Of a stretch of DNA of 64,000 nt, positions 23,600 to 35,657 are shown one piece after another. Origin of the DNA: Pholiota molesta (taxonomy: Eukaryota; Basidiomycota; Agaricomycetes; Agaricales; Strophariaceae); NCBI GenBank assembly GCA_014925825.1, contig JACGCK010000007.1, forward strand, positions 930,001 through 994,000. The letters are read 5' to 3'. Each line of letters starts with the position of its first letter. Within the stretch, counting starts at the first letter, position 1. Under the pieces are notes generated by a model that was not told the origin of the DNA, did no database searches, and saw only the letters and a program-made list of their open reading frames with translations. The position numbers and the translations under genes are program-made.

Positions 23600-26500
23600 A
23601 TGGAACCCAATGATGCTACCAAAAAGCGACTCACCAAATTATTCTACGCCATTATCGAAGGCAAGGACAAACTCAACGAACGTAACAGGGCCTTTTTCCT
23701 GCAAGCCATCTGCATCCAGCCGGACCCCGTTGTATGCGTGAACAAGATCTTCGCCAGTGAATTTGGGCTCGGTGCTCTCCAGGAAGTCGTACGGATGAGA
23801 CAGACGCCAGAGTTTTTCAACATCGAAATCACTCCTTTGCTTATGTTCCTTCAAGCACGCGAGCTAAAGAACCTTAATGGCGGCACATATCTTGATGAGA
23901 TCGTCCTCAAACTTGTCGACCCGCCTTTCTTCTGGGATGCATTCCGCACGACATTCCTCAGCCAAGACCTGAACGAGAAAGCTCAGACGTGCCTTGGATG
24001 GCTCCTCCACCAGCTATGCTGCTTGCCAAACGACGTCGCAGAATCTTACCGTACCCACCCAGAAACAGGAATAATCCTGAAGTACCTCCTCTCCTCTGCG
24101 ACGCAAGATACGCGGAACATTGGTCAGAAGCTCAAAAAGGTCCTCGACACCTTTCAGTCTGTGCCCGCATTTGACACCAAGACCGGTGCAGGGCCAGGCG
24201 GGCGCCACGACAACGACAACGAAGACTTCCGCAAGATCGCGATATTCCCCACAGCCGAAGAGCTCGCGTCGACCGAGCCCGCGTTCCTGCGCCCTGCAGA
24301 CGTGCTCGAGGACCCAGCGACCGCGTCCACGCGCGTTGCAATGCACCTGGACAATCAGTTCCGCCTGCTGCGCGAGGACATGATTTACGAGATGCGCGAG
24401 GAATTGCATGTCGCGCTCGGGAAGAAGACGGGCGGCTTCCACCGCGGGCTGAAGATCACCGGGCTCACCGTGCTTGACATCGAGTGTGGTGCAGTCGATA
24501 AGCGTACCAAATGGGGTCTGGTGCTCCAGTGTCCTAGCGATCTCCCACAGCTGAAGCGGTTTGGAAAGGACATCAAGGCGCGAAAAGACCACCTCAAAAA
24601 CTCTCGCGGTTTTCTCAAGCATCTGTCGTTCGCATGTATCATGTCCGGCAACGAGATCATCGCGTTTCCAACAATCCACCGTGACGAAGACCGTCTTGCC
24701 AAGTTCCCTCCAGAGATCGTCCTACAATTCGAGGGTCCTAAAGATACTGTGGAGAGGGCGTTGCAGCGGTTTAGGATGGACAGCGAGAGCGTCACGCTTA
24801 TCCAGATCGACACCGCAATCTTCGCCTACGAGCCTATCTTAAAGCGGCTACAGGATACCACGACGCTTGCGTTGTCGCCAGAGCTGCTGCTGTGGACCCC
24901 AGGCAGCCCAGTGTCGCAGGTATCTGACCGCGCGCTTCCCGTCATTCAGGCACTCCAGCGCGACCCGAACGTCAACCTCCAGGGCTTGCTCGAAACGAAA
25001 GACCCCATCAACCTGGATTCATCGCAGTGCAAGTCTCTCCTCTCGGGGTTGACCCAGCAACTATCCCTTCTTCAAGGCCCTCCGGGTTTGTACTTTCCTT
25101 GTTCCTTCAATCATCGACATTTAACTTTCCTTTGTTTCGTCTCTAGGCACCGGAAAGTCATTCATTGGGGCACTTCTAGCAAAGGCGATATACCTATACA
25201 CCAACCAAACTATTCTTGTAGTCTGTTACACGAATCACGCACTGGACGACATCCTATCGGGCCTCCTGGATATCGGCATCCCAGAAGAGGATATGCTGCG
25301 TCTGGGCGGCAAATCAACGGCGAGAACCGAACCGCTGAGACTGCAGAAGCAGAACTTCCGCGGAGGAAAAAGAACAAGGGAGCAGTGGACGATCATCGAT
25401 AACTGGAAGGCCGGCGCGGAGTCCCATCTTCGACAGATGGAGGATGCATTCCGGAAATACAATGCTAAATTCATCCCTTACAACGAGTTCATGGGTTATC
25501 TCCAATTCGAGTTTCCGATGTATTTCGAAGCGTTTTCTGTGCCAGATTCAGAAGATGGCATGACTATAGTTGGCCCAGGAGGACACCCAATTCAACCATC
25601 ATACCTCATTTACCAATGGCATCACAATCTTGATGCTGGCATCTTCAAGACATGGTCGATGCAAGATCCTGGGGCCGCGGTCGTGTGGGCAATGCCTCGA
25701 AAGAAACGCTGGGAGATGTGGCGCACGTGGGAACGCGCCATCGTGCATGAGCTCGTTGAAAGTATCTGCACTCACGCACAGGAGTACAACCGCATCCAGG
25801 ACAAATTAACGCGAGCGCAAAGTGCAAACAACGTCAGTCTCTTCGAAACGAAGCGGATTGTCGGCTGCACGACAACTGCAGCGGCCAAATACTGCGAGGA
25901 CATACAGGCATTCAGTCCAAAAGTCCTTCTCGTCGAAGAGGCGGGAGAAATCCTTGAGAGTCATATCTTAACTGCCTTAGGACCAGAAACTTCTCAAGTC
26001 ATTTTAATCGGAGATCACAAGTACGTCTTAACATATAATCGCACACCCTGGATTTGTGGATTGACCCGACTCTGTTCTTCCTTTCTATAGACAGTTGCGT
26101 CCCAAAGTCAACAATTACGTTTTAACAATCGAGAAAGGCGAGGGTTATGATCTCAACCGATCCCTGTTCGAGCGTCTCATTCTGAAGCAATATCCCCATG
26201 AAACTCTTAATCAACAACATCGCATGCGTCCGGAAATTTCTGCTCTCATTCGCAAACTTACCTACCCCGAGCTTGTCGATGCGCCTTCTACGCTCGGAAG
26301 GCCCGATATTTTGGGTCTTCAGGACAATATCATGCTCATCGATCATGATCATCAGGAAGATGATTTCAAAAACCTCGCAGAGAGGCGCGATTCGGATGCC
26401 ACGTCTTCAAAGCAAAACTCATTTGAGACTGAGATGATTTTGAAGATTGTCAAGTACCTTGGTCAACAAGGTTACGGCACTGACGACCTTGTGATCCTGA

Positions 26501-29500
26501 CCCCATACCTTGGACAGCTCCATAACCTTCGAAACGAGCTGAAGAAAGACAACGATACAATCCTAAGTGATTTGGATTCTTATGAACTTGTGCGAGCCGG
26601 GTTGATCAATTCCTCCGAGGCCAAATTGACAAAGAAGGCAATCCGCCTTGCCACAATTGGTAAGGATTATATTGGCAGGTTATGTTCTTCATTGCCTAAT
26701 ACTTTTCAATATCTAGATAATTACCAGGGAGAGGAATGTGACATCGTGATAGTCTCCTTAACGAGAAGTAATCCCAACCGCGACATTGGATTCATGTTCT
26801 CTCCAGAACGCTTGAACGTCCTCCTTTCGCGGAGTAGAAATGGTCTGATTATGATTGGAAACATGGATACCTTCATGAACGCACGCAATCCCAAGGGCAA
26901 AGAATTGTGGACCCGTCTTTTCAACGACCTCCGTCACGAGAAGCACATATACGAGGGGCTCCCAATCAAGTGCGAAAAACACCCCGACAGGACTCTCATT
27001 CTATCTCAGCCAGAGCAGTTCGACGATGCTTGTCCAGATGGTGGATGTAATGAACCATGGTAAGATATCATTATCTATAAATTTGACAGAGTGAACCAAC
27101 TAAACTCTTATCAAACGTAGTGGTGTGAGATTGTCCTGTGGAGTCCACCTGTGCCCGTTTAAATGCCACCAACTCGCCGACCATTCCAAGATGTCCTGTA
27201 AGGAGGAAACTTCTTCGATGTGTCTGGCGAACAGACACACTTTGTCGTCTACCTGCAGTGATGGTCCGCCGAAGACTTGTTCTCGATGCGACCGAGAAGC
27301 CAAACTCGCGAAAATCAAGCAGGAGAAAGATGCAGAAGCGAAGAAAGAACGGGATGCCAACGAACGAGCCCATCTAGAACAAATGGATGCTCTAAATACC
27401 CGAGAGGCGGAGATACAACGTGAGCGTGAGGATGAGCGGTTAGCACGCGAGAGGGCTGTAGCCCTTAAACAAAAGGAAGACGATTTGGCAGCGTATATAG
27501 CTACGCAACCTCGTGCGCAACCTGTGGTGCCGGTCAGCACATTTGGACCTCACGCCCCCAGTTCCCAGCAACCAGATCCAGTCTATCTTCCACCAGATGT
27601 AGAGAATTTCAGCTCTCCGATGGACCTCGATGGTCGAGACTCTCCAGGGATTCCCGCCCCTATTAGCAATTCTTCTATCCTTCCACATTCTGATGGTGCA
27701 TCAGGTCCTTCTTCGAGTGGGGCACCCTTTGCGAAGCCCAAATCTATTGCCCCCAAGCCATTTCCTCAAATCCAGGTTTCACAATCATATCTAGAGTGGA
27801 CGCGCCAAAAAAATGTGAACGGCACCACCAATCCCCATGTAGATGCTATCATGGACATGACCGGCCTCGAAAAGGTCAAGGAGCGGCTTTTGGAGACAAT
27901 CGCAAAGATCGAGGCGAGCAAAAGACAAAATGCACCGTTGATGAAGGAACGCTTCAATATTGTATTCCTTGGAAACCCAGGGACAGGTATGTTGATACTT
28001 CCAACTATTTCTATCTTTATTAACACTTACCGATCATTTTTATCCAGGCAAGACAACCGTGGCCAGGCATTACGCAAAAATTTTAGCGTCCATGGGTGTC
28101 ACTCCAGGGTCCCACTACGTTGAGACTACAGGATCTACCCTTGCGAACGAAGGTGTCTCTGGCGCCAAGAAAATCGTTGACGACACTATCAAAGAAGGCG
28201 GTGGCACGATCTTCATTGATGAAGCATATCAGCTCACAAGTGGCCATAGTCACGGAGGTGCCGCTGTTCTCGATTTTCTCCTGGCAGAAATGGAGAACCG
28301 TGTCGGAACCATCGTCTTCATTTTGGCGGGGTACAACAAGGAGATGGAAAAGTTCTTTGAACATAATCCAGGCTTGATGAGTCGAGTCCCGCATCAGCTC
28401 AAGTTCGAGGACTACAAGGACGAAGAGTTGATGGCGATCTTGGAGGACCTTATCAAGAAAACATTCCAGGCGAAGATGAAAGTCGACGGCGGAGTCCAAG
28501 GGTTGTATGGGCGCATTGTCATTCGACGCCTGGCACGACGACGAGGCCATCCTGGCTTCGGAAATGCACGGGATGTCCAAACCACCTTCGCTCGAATTCG
28601 AGGACGACAAGCAGGGCGCTTGAGCAAGCTGCGTAAGGCAGGAGGAAGACCAGACGACTTTACATTCAATGCAGAGGATCTCATAGGTCCAGACCCATCT
28701 AAAGTCATCGGAGAGAGTAAGGCCTGGAACCGACTTCAAGGTCTCATTGGGCTCGGTGCCGTCAAAAAATCCGTCACTTCATTGTTCGCTCTAATACAGG
28801 AGAACTATCAGCGAGAGTTGCTGGAACGGGAACCAATTGGACTCACTCTCAATCGCGTATTTCTCGGCTCGCCTGGAACTGGTAAAACGACAGTAGCAAA
28901 GTTGTATGGCCAAATTTTAGTGGATCTAGGAATGCTGAGCAATGGAGAGGGTGAGTCTGCTTTCTGTGTTATTTGACTATCCATTCTTGATTTTGACGCA
29001 TGAACTAGTCATCGTCAAGAATCCTTCGGATTTCATTGGAGCTGCCCTTGGTGCTTCCGAAGCAAATACGAAAGCCATTTTAGCCAATACCGTTGGGAAA
29101 GTTTTGGTCATTGACGAGGTAAGTTATTCCCCAATCAAGATTTGCATTAGTTCGCTCAACTGTCAATAGGCCTACATGCTCTATGAAGGGGGTGGCGAGT
29201 CTGGAGGGCAGTCGAATCAGTTCAAGACAACGGTCATCGACACCATGGTGGCTGAAATTCAAAGTATTCCTGGGGAAGATCGATGCGTCCTGCTCCTCGG
29301 ATATACGGACCAAATGCTCAATATGTTTCAAGTAGGCTTTTATGTTTAGTAATGATGACGAGTCCTAACTGATGAATCTGATTTTGACAGCATGTTAATC
29401 CAGGACTGTCCAGGCGGTTCAAGATTGAAGATGCATTCAGATTTGAGGATTTCGATGACGCCGAACTGCGCGCTATTCTTGATTTGAAACTCAAAGAGCA

Positions 29501-31360
29501 AGATCTCGACGCTACAGAGCAGGCAAAGAAAGTTGCGATCGGGCTTCTGTCCCGAGGCAGAAACCTCCCGAATTTCGGCAATGCAGGCGAAGTGGAGAAC
29601 GTCATTTCGAAAGCTAAGAATCACTGCATAGCCCGGCGAGCAGCGGAGCCTATTTCTGAAAGACCCAGCGACATCGTCTTCTCCCCTGAAGACTTTGATC
29701 CGGACCACAACCGTGCAGTCAACGCATCTGCCAACCTCTCCAAGCTTTTTGAAGACATTGTAGGTCGACAAGACGTCATCGATAAACTGCGAAACTTTCA
29801 AGAGATTTCTCGAGTATGTAAGGAGCGAAACATGGATCCTAGAGAGCTGATTCCAACAAATTTTGTGTTCACTGGTCCTCCTGGTAAGGTGTTTGCATAT
29901 TTAAGTAAACCTGTCGCTGAATAGCATCCATAGGCACTGGAAAGACCACAATTGCACGGAAGGTCGGACAGGTCTTCTACGACATGGATTTCTTAGGTTC
30001 TGCTGAAGTTGTCGAATGTTCTGCATCCGATTTGGTGGGCCAATATGTCGGACATACCGGCCCAAAGACGAAAAAGCTGTTTGAAAAGGCACTCGGAAAG
30101 GTCCTTTTCATCGACGAGGCATATCGTCTGGGCGAAGGACACTTCGCACAGGAAGCCATTGACGAGGTGGTGGGCCTAGTCACTCAGCCACGATTCAAAT
30201 CAAAGCTTGTCATCATCCTCGCGGGCTACGAAAATGATATGAACAAGCTTATGACCGCAAACGCCGGCCTTTCCAGTCGCTTCCCGGATCAGATCACTTT
30301 TGAAAATATGGACGCGGAAAGTTGCATCTCGGTGGTCGAAAAGGAGCTTTCCAAAAAGGGAGTTATAGTGGAAGACATCGACGACAATACCTCTATGCTC
30401 TACACTGAGATGAAGGAGATCATTCGCGACATGGCGGAGCTAAATGATTGGGGGAATGCCCGCGATATGATAACGCTCTCGAAAGATATCATCAACCTGG
30501 CGTTGCGCAAACATGACGCTTCTGCGACTCAGCTAGAGATTTCTGGAGCTGATGTCTTAGGCGTCATGAAGAAGTTGCTCGCGGATCGACAGAGGAGATC
30601 CAAGATTCGGATCAGACCTCGACGAACTGCCCAATTACCACAGCAGATGTTCACGGGAAACCCTCCAACGCCTCCTCCTGTATCTACCACCACCGATACA
30701 CATGTGTCCAATGAATCTGTTCCCGATAGTCCACCAAGATCTCGAAGCGCCACGCCGAACTCTCCGAGCGGTCGAGGACGAGGTCAGGGGGGTGCCGTTC
30801 GTGGCCGGGGACGTGCCCGCGCAACAGGTCGTAACTCTCCAAACCCAAGCAGGCCTGGTCCCTCGAGCTCAACCGCTGCCCCATCGGAGGGGGATCCTGA
30901 ACGAGATCCTGGAGTCTCCGACTCCATCTGGCAACAATTGTCTGCGGCGAAACGTGCAGCACTCGAACTTGAACGCAAGGCCACGAATGAGGTTCATCGG
31001 TTGAAGCAGGCTGCCGCAAAGGAAAAGGCCAAAGAAACTCAAGAGAAGAAAACCTTGGAGGACTTGCAAAACGCAGCAGACGCTGAGCGAGATACCAAGC
31101 TCAAAGACGACCTTTTACGCCAACGAGAGCAAGCCCGTATCAAAGCCCACAACGCACGTGTGGCTAGAGAAAAGGCCGAAGCTGCATTACGGGCAAAACA
31201 GGAGGCAGAACGGAAGCGAAAAGAACAAGAAGAGAAAGCCCAGAGAAAACTGCGCGAAATGGGTGTTTGTCCTGCTGGATATCGCTGGATCAATGTGGGT
31301 TCCCATTATCGATGTGCTGGAGGTTCCCATCTTGTTTCTATTGATAGCCTCGGGTTGTAA
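23600..31360 (+). CDS. Giant SF1 RNA helicase, NFX1-like zinc region and triple CbxX/CfqX AAA+ ATPase protein
   Basis: Ten exons (23600-25085, 25147-26020, 26091-26659, 26717-27059, 27121-27986, 28048-28950, 29009-29118, 29170-29331, 29391-29883, 29934-31360) join without a stop to 2,410 residues. The start has a strong ACCACCATGG context. Order: helical N-terminus (1-480); SF1 helicase with Walker A GPPGTGKS (about 495), CYTNHALDD, VEEAGEILESHI as motif II, GDHKQLRP, LNQQHRMRPEIS, DNYQGEECDIVIVSLTRSN and NVLLSRSRNGLIMIGN; Cys/His patch CPDGGC.EPCG.....CGVHLCPFKCH as in NFX1 proteins (about 1085-1110); coiled coil (about 1150-1200); three AAA+ domains with Walker A NPGTGKTT (1378), SPGTGKTT (1653), PPGTGKTT (1936) and Walker B FIDEAYQL, VIDEAYML, FIDEAYRL; RG-rich linker; coiled coil; Cys-containing tail CPAGYRW...YRCAGGSH. 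The helicase resembles ZNFX1/UPF1 RNA helicases, the AAA domains CbbX/SpoVK remodellers. A role in RNA surveillance or defence is inference. Confidence 0.9.
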
Positions 31361-31553
31361 TCTCATCCAAATCGCATCCTAACTCTGAAATTCGCTACAT
31401 GATGTACACTGAATAGACAAAGTATCAAGCTTGAATCCAATATATCTTTCGACTCACTCATCAGCAACAATACTGGTGTACTCGCTACGTTTTATTTCTT
31501 TTACATTTTACACCAACACATTTATATAACAATTGTCCTTGTCCATAACGATA

Positions 31554-32820
31554 TCAGTTAAAGAGCTGTTTCAACACTGCATCCTTTCCAGGCGTCAAAC
31601 GCTTGCGCTCAATAATCAATAATGATATCAATATATGATCGAAGAAATCCTGTCCTTCTGGAGTTACTTCGAGTTGGGACAGAAGTTTTTGAACGCTGAC
31701 TCCGATATGAGGTGTGAATTTAGCCAGGATTTGAGTACGTGTATAAGGGTATAACGATAACGTGCACTAATAAATTATGAAGAATACGTCAGTGTAATTC
31801 ATTGACTCAAAGGCCATAGTGTTAATCAAAGGATTTAGGACTTACGACACATGGACGTCGTGTGTAGTCCCATGAGAGCCTCTTGGGAACATTCTGACCC
31901 TGTCTTGGAAGAGTCCATTGCCATAGTGCCTAAAGAAACTGCTATTTTAGAATCTTTCTTCGCCTTGATAAAATCCTCGTTTACATGTGTACGACTTCCT
32001 TCTTTCATAAGGAATTCGGAAATCGACTGCACGCGATTCCCAATTCGAATTCGATTTCCCGCAGCCATAATTCCCATTCTACAAATCGAAGGGTTGGGTC
32101 AACTTTACATATATGAAGTATAGCACACAGCCGCTTACTCAAATTCTGCGATTGAGGATCCGTATTCATTCGCACCTCGATATATAGTGGTTATGTGTGA
32201 GAGAGGCATGAAGCAATTCATGCTAACAGTTATATAATATTGCGGCCGGGTGTCTTGTGCGTCGGCAGGCGGTATGAGGACCATTGCATTATTGCCCACA
32301 GGCGAAAATGAGTAGCAGACATTTTCCGTAGGCTTTTGTGCTTGAGCATATCTGGAGGGTACATTGTGCAGTAGTAGCCGACACAAAATTGTCAAAAAGG
32401 TATGAAACACGATGCGCGATGGTTAATACGGCAACAGGAGTCACAATGATTACGAGGTAGTCTTACGCTGGTGGACGGTCGGGAGGAGAAGGTGACCTTG
32501 GAGGCAAGATCGTTGGTATTGAAGGTGATGGTGCAGCTGGAGCTGTGGCGCTCGGACTTGCCGTCTGAGCAAGCACTACAAACTCTGGCCCATAGAGCTC
32601 TTCCCCATTCCAGGTAAGTACAGTGTTCTCCTGTACTGGAGGGATGTTTGTGCTGGAATGCGACGGTGCGATTGAAATGGAATTTGGGAGGACAATGCGA
32701 CTGGCACTAGCAGAAGAGTTGTCACGTTCTTCATAGAGAGGAATGTCGTTGCTACAAATACAAGCACATCAACACCGACCATTATTTAATTCGATAGAGC
32801 ATATTTGCCTACCCATTCAT
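31554..32820 (-). CDS. DUF6593-like protein
   Basis: Six exons (32820-32813, 32751-32467, 32351-32139, 32078-31985, 31929-31846, 31766-31554) give 298 residues. The N-terminal third is a Ser/Pro-rich linker (NDIPLYEERDNS, later PSPSIPTILPPRSPSPP). The folded part reads YYITVSMNCFMPLSHITTIY, RGANEYGSSIAEFEMGI, ALWQWTLPRQ, RLSWDYTRRP and EVTPEGQDFFDHILISLLII. That beta-rich pattern with the EFEMGI and WDYT motifs matches the basidiomycete-expanded DUF6593 family; function unknown. The first exon is only 8 nt (ATGAATGG), so the start is tentative. The 55-nt intron at 31984-31930 is needed to reach the ALWQW frame. Divergent from TPT1, 206 bp between start codons. Confidence 0.68.
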
Positions 32821-33026
32821 GACAAGTAGAATCGGATGAGAGCTGGTGATAGTTTACTGGCAACCATGAACATTGATAAGTTGTTGATATCGTCTTAAAT
32901 TAGATTTCAAGGCGGTGTCCTCCTTCATTTGGCTATCTTTACTACGATGTGTTCATGATCTTTCCCTTTGCAACCATTGTCTTCAGAAATCGCTGGAGAA
33001 CTGCCATTACTCTAAAGGCAAGAACA

Positions 33027-34238
33027 ATGTCATCTTCAATCCCTTCAGACATGCTAGCCTCGCTGTCGCTCGCAGATCACACTACACCAGGAGCGGCCTC
33101 TACGAGGCCATCTTCATCTTCGAGGCCGCCACCCACAACAAATCTTGGACATTCCAAGAAAGCCACAAAGCCAAAAGTGAAGGCTCAATCGGGTTCCGAA
33201 CCAAATGCACTCCCAGGAGCCGGTGGCAAAAAGCCAGCGCCCAAACCCAAACCATCTTCAAGTACCAAGCTGCGAGGGCTAGAAAAGGATTTGCCCGAGG
33301 TACGCATCTCAAAGACGCTCTCGTGGTTGCTACGTCACGGCGCGCAGAGCGAGGGCCTACCAATGCGCAGCGACGGCTACGTGAAGGTTGTGGATCTGGT
33401 GCGTTAGCAACATCATACACCTCCAATGACCAACGACTCATGCGTTTAAATCCGGCTGGTAGCTTAATCATCCCAAATTGAAAGCCCAAGGACTGGATCT
33501 TGAGCGGATAAAAGGCATGGTAAAAGTGGATCCAAAGCAGAGATATGATCTGATTTTAGAAAGTCCCGAGGGCCTCAAACTGGAAGTCGTTGGTGCGCCC
33601 GTTGTTGCTACATTACCATCGGAACCTGGCCAGAGCACGCCCCCATCACTTTCTGTTGGCGTCTCTGCAACTGCGGCTTCAATGGTGACGGATATTGGGA
33701 AGGAAAGCATCTGGTGGATCAAAGCTCGCCAGGGACATTCCATCAAGGTAAGTTTGTCATTGGTATCGCGTATGCATCCTCGGACTTATTTGATTATTCG
33801 TAGACTGTGAAGTTAGAACTAAAACCAATTCTTTCGGTATCGGATATTCCGACTGGCGTGGCCGTTCATGGGACAGATCTAGAGGCTTGGGCGGCCATAG
33901 CAAAAAACGGGCTCTCGAAGATGAAGCGCAATCACATACATCTCGCCCAGAACGTCCCAGGATCTGGAGTCATCAGCGGTGTGCTCGGCTCCTTCATTTC
34001 CTATTTACACGACACTGATAAACTCTGTGTAATAGGGATACGCTCCTCAGCAAAAGTCCTCATCTATGTAGACGTGCAAAAGGCGATCGAAGCAGGCATC
34101 GAGTTCTGGTTGTCTGAGAATGGTGTTGTACTGACAGAAGGCAACGAGAAGGGCTTTCTGTTGCCCAGATTCTTTGATAAGGTTCTAGATTCGAAGGGAT
34201 CAGAGATCAAAGGATGGAAGAAAGAGGAAACATTGTGA
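33027..34238 (+). CDS. TPT1: tRNA 2'-phosphotransferase
   Basis: Final step of fungal tRNA splicing: moves the 2'-phosphate left at the splice junction to NAD+, giving ADP-ribose 1"-2" cyclic phosphate (Tpt1/KptA family). Exons 33027-33398, 33463-33747, 33804-33978 and 34036-34238 give 344 residues. The N-terminal 85 residues are a disordered Ser/Pro/Lys extension. The KptA core begins VRISKTLSWLLRHGA, then GYVKVVDLLNHP, RQGHSIK, AVHGTDLEAW, GLSKMKRNHIHLAQ and VISGIRSSAKVLIYVDV. A second short Ser/Thr insertion lies between the two halves. The last intron (33979-34035) is 57 nt and stop-free in frame, so its retention would add 19 residues inside the core. An in-frame upstream Met exists at or near 32949 but gives a less likely leader. 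Confidence 0.93.
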
Positions 34239-35657
34239 TACTACCTTTTGTTTTATTTTCTGAATTGGTGTGTTATATTACTAATTTTTGGAAGGTGAAA
34301 TACGACAATTTAACAACAAAGACTAGGATATTGATTTTGGATGTCGAGGTATCCGCTCGAATCTTTTGTCCATTTGGTCTCTCTGCTTTCCACGACTCTG
34401 CAGAAGTGTTAATCCTCCGAGAATTCATCCACATACTCGTATAGCAATTCTACAGAGGATCTACAGCTGGATCATCTATTTTGAACGGCACAAGGATTGG
34501 CTTCTGTGGTTGGATGTCATGGTAGGCCTACGCACACCTGCAATCATGCATTCAATCGCGGAACATGCGCCGGAAAACCGTCACGATGGCGAGCCCTTTC
34601 TTTTTCAGACGCACCCAATCGAACAACAACGACTCCTTTGGAAGCTACCCTGGCCTACTTATCAGCTCATGTTGTGCCAGAAATCTCGGACGATATCCTC
34701 AAAGATCTCGTGCCAATACCGTAAATATATTTGTCGTGGACCTGGATACGTTCCCAATCATGATGGCTATGTTGTTCTAGTTGCTCTCAGCAGGAAATAT
34801 CAGCGTCAACACGTCAACGCGTTGTGCTCTGCGCATCTGCCCCGTGTGCCAATCCTTGCGTAGAGGATTCCCGATAGTTCCATCATAATGACGAAATAAC
34901 TTTCTTCGCTTCCTTCAACTCTCGCTGCTAGAGTGCGTCAGGCGTGTATCATTATCGATTGAAGCACACTGCCATCGGCGCCAAGACCAATTTCTTCAAG
35001 TCTCAAAAAGGCAGCAAATATCATGACGGCATGCCGATGTGTCCCAAACTCTTTGACGCCTTCAATTGGATCAATTTTAGTGCGTATCTGGCTAAATGAA
35101 TTTTATTGAGTGATTTAGCTAACGTCGCCCTTTAGTTTAAACCAAGAGGGCGCCGGCTGCCGTCACTGGTGAGCTACAACATAGAGAAACTATAAGGATC
35201 AAGGCCGGCTCCATTGACAATTTCGATCGCTAGAAAGCCGCAAAAAATGCGTGTCATTGCGCGGTTTGGAGACAGCTCCTCCCGCAGAGCCTTTTGTGAC
35301 AAAGGCGACTATAGTACTTTTGGGTTGCTTATAGAGCCATAGCAAGCCACAACAAATCTTACCATACGAAGTTGGTTTTTTTTTTTTTTTTTTTGGCAAT
35401 TCTCAAAGTTTTATAAAAGGACTCATCGAATATATCTTTATTTCCCTACTATTTTTTGTTGTCTCATAGAGAGTCCTTTGATTTTTTATTTTGTTTCGGT
35501 GTCGTAGCAGGAGCAAACCTTCGGATTTGATAGCATGGCTAAATAAGGCGTGGGAATGTCGATCAGAAATTTGCCTCTTCCTCCTCCGTCGCCGTGCTCG
35601 TCGCGCTCCGAGTGCATATATTAAACAATCTCCATCCCTAAAGACCCCTTAGTTTGA
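34239..35657. other. Intergenic region with coding-like relics
   Basis: About 1.4 kb without an intact gene. Coding-like pieces occur: plus strand 34620-34724 (LEATLAYLSAHVVPEISDD, then stop), and minus strand 35075-34940, which reads GVKEFGTHRHAV then LRLEEIGLGADGSVLQ, faintly like the C-terminal VG.RAA and GADGS motifs of hexokinases. Both are short and lack proper splice context, so I read them as relics or chance. A T18 tract lies near 35378-35395. The last 100 bp should hold the NAT10 promoter. Confidence 0.4.

Noticed and set aside
24014..24813. Two minus-strand frames opposite the helicase N-terminus
   Set aside because: Antisense shadows with no recognisable domain, and they lie wholly inside a well-supported plus-strand exon.
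33100..33489. Minus-strand frame opposite TPT1 exon 1
   Set aside because: No family motif and no splice support; the plus strand carries the KptA motifs.
35378..35395. T18 tract as a possible transposon poly-A tail
   Set aside because: No target-site duplication or element body found beside it; an isolated homopolymer is common in intergenic fungal DNA.
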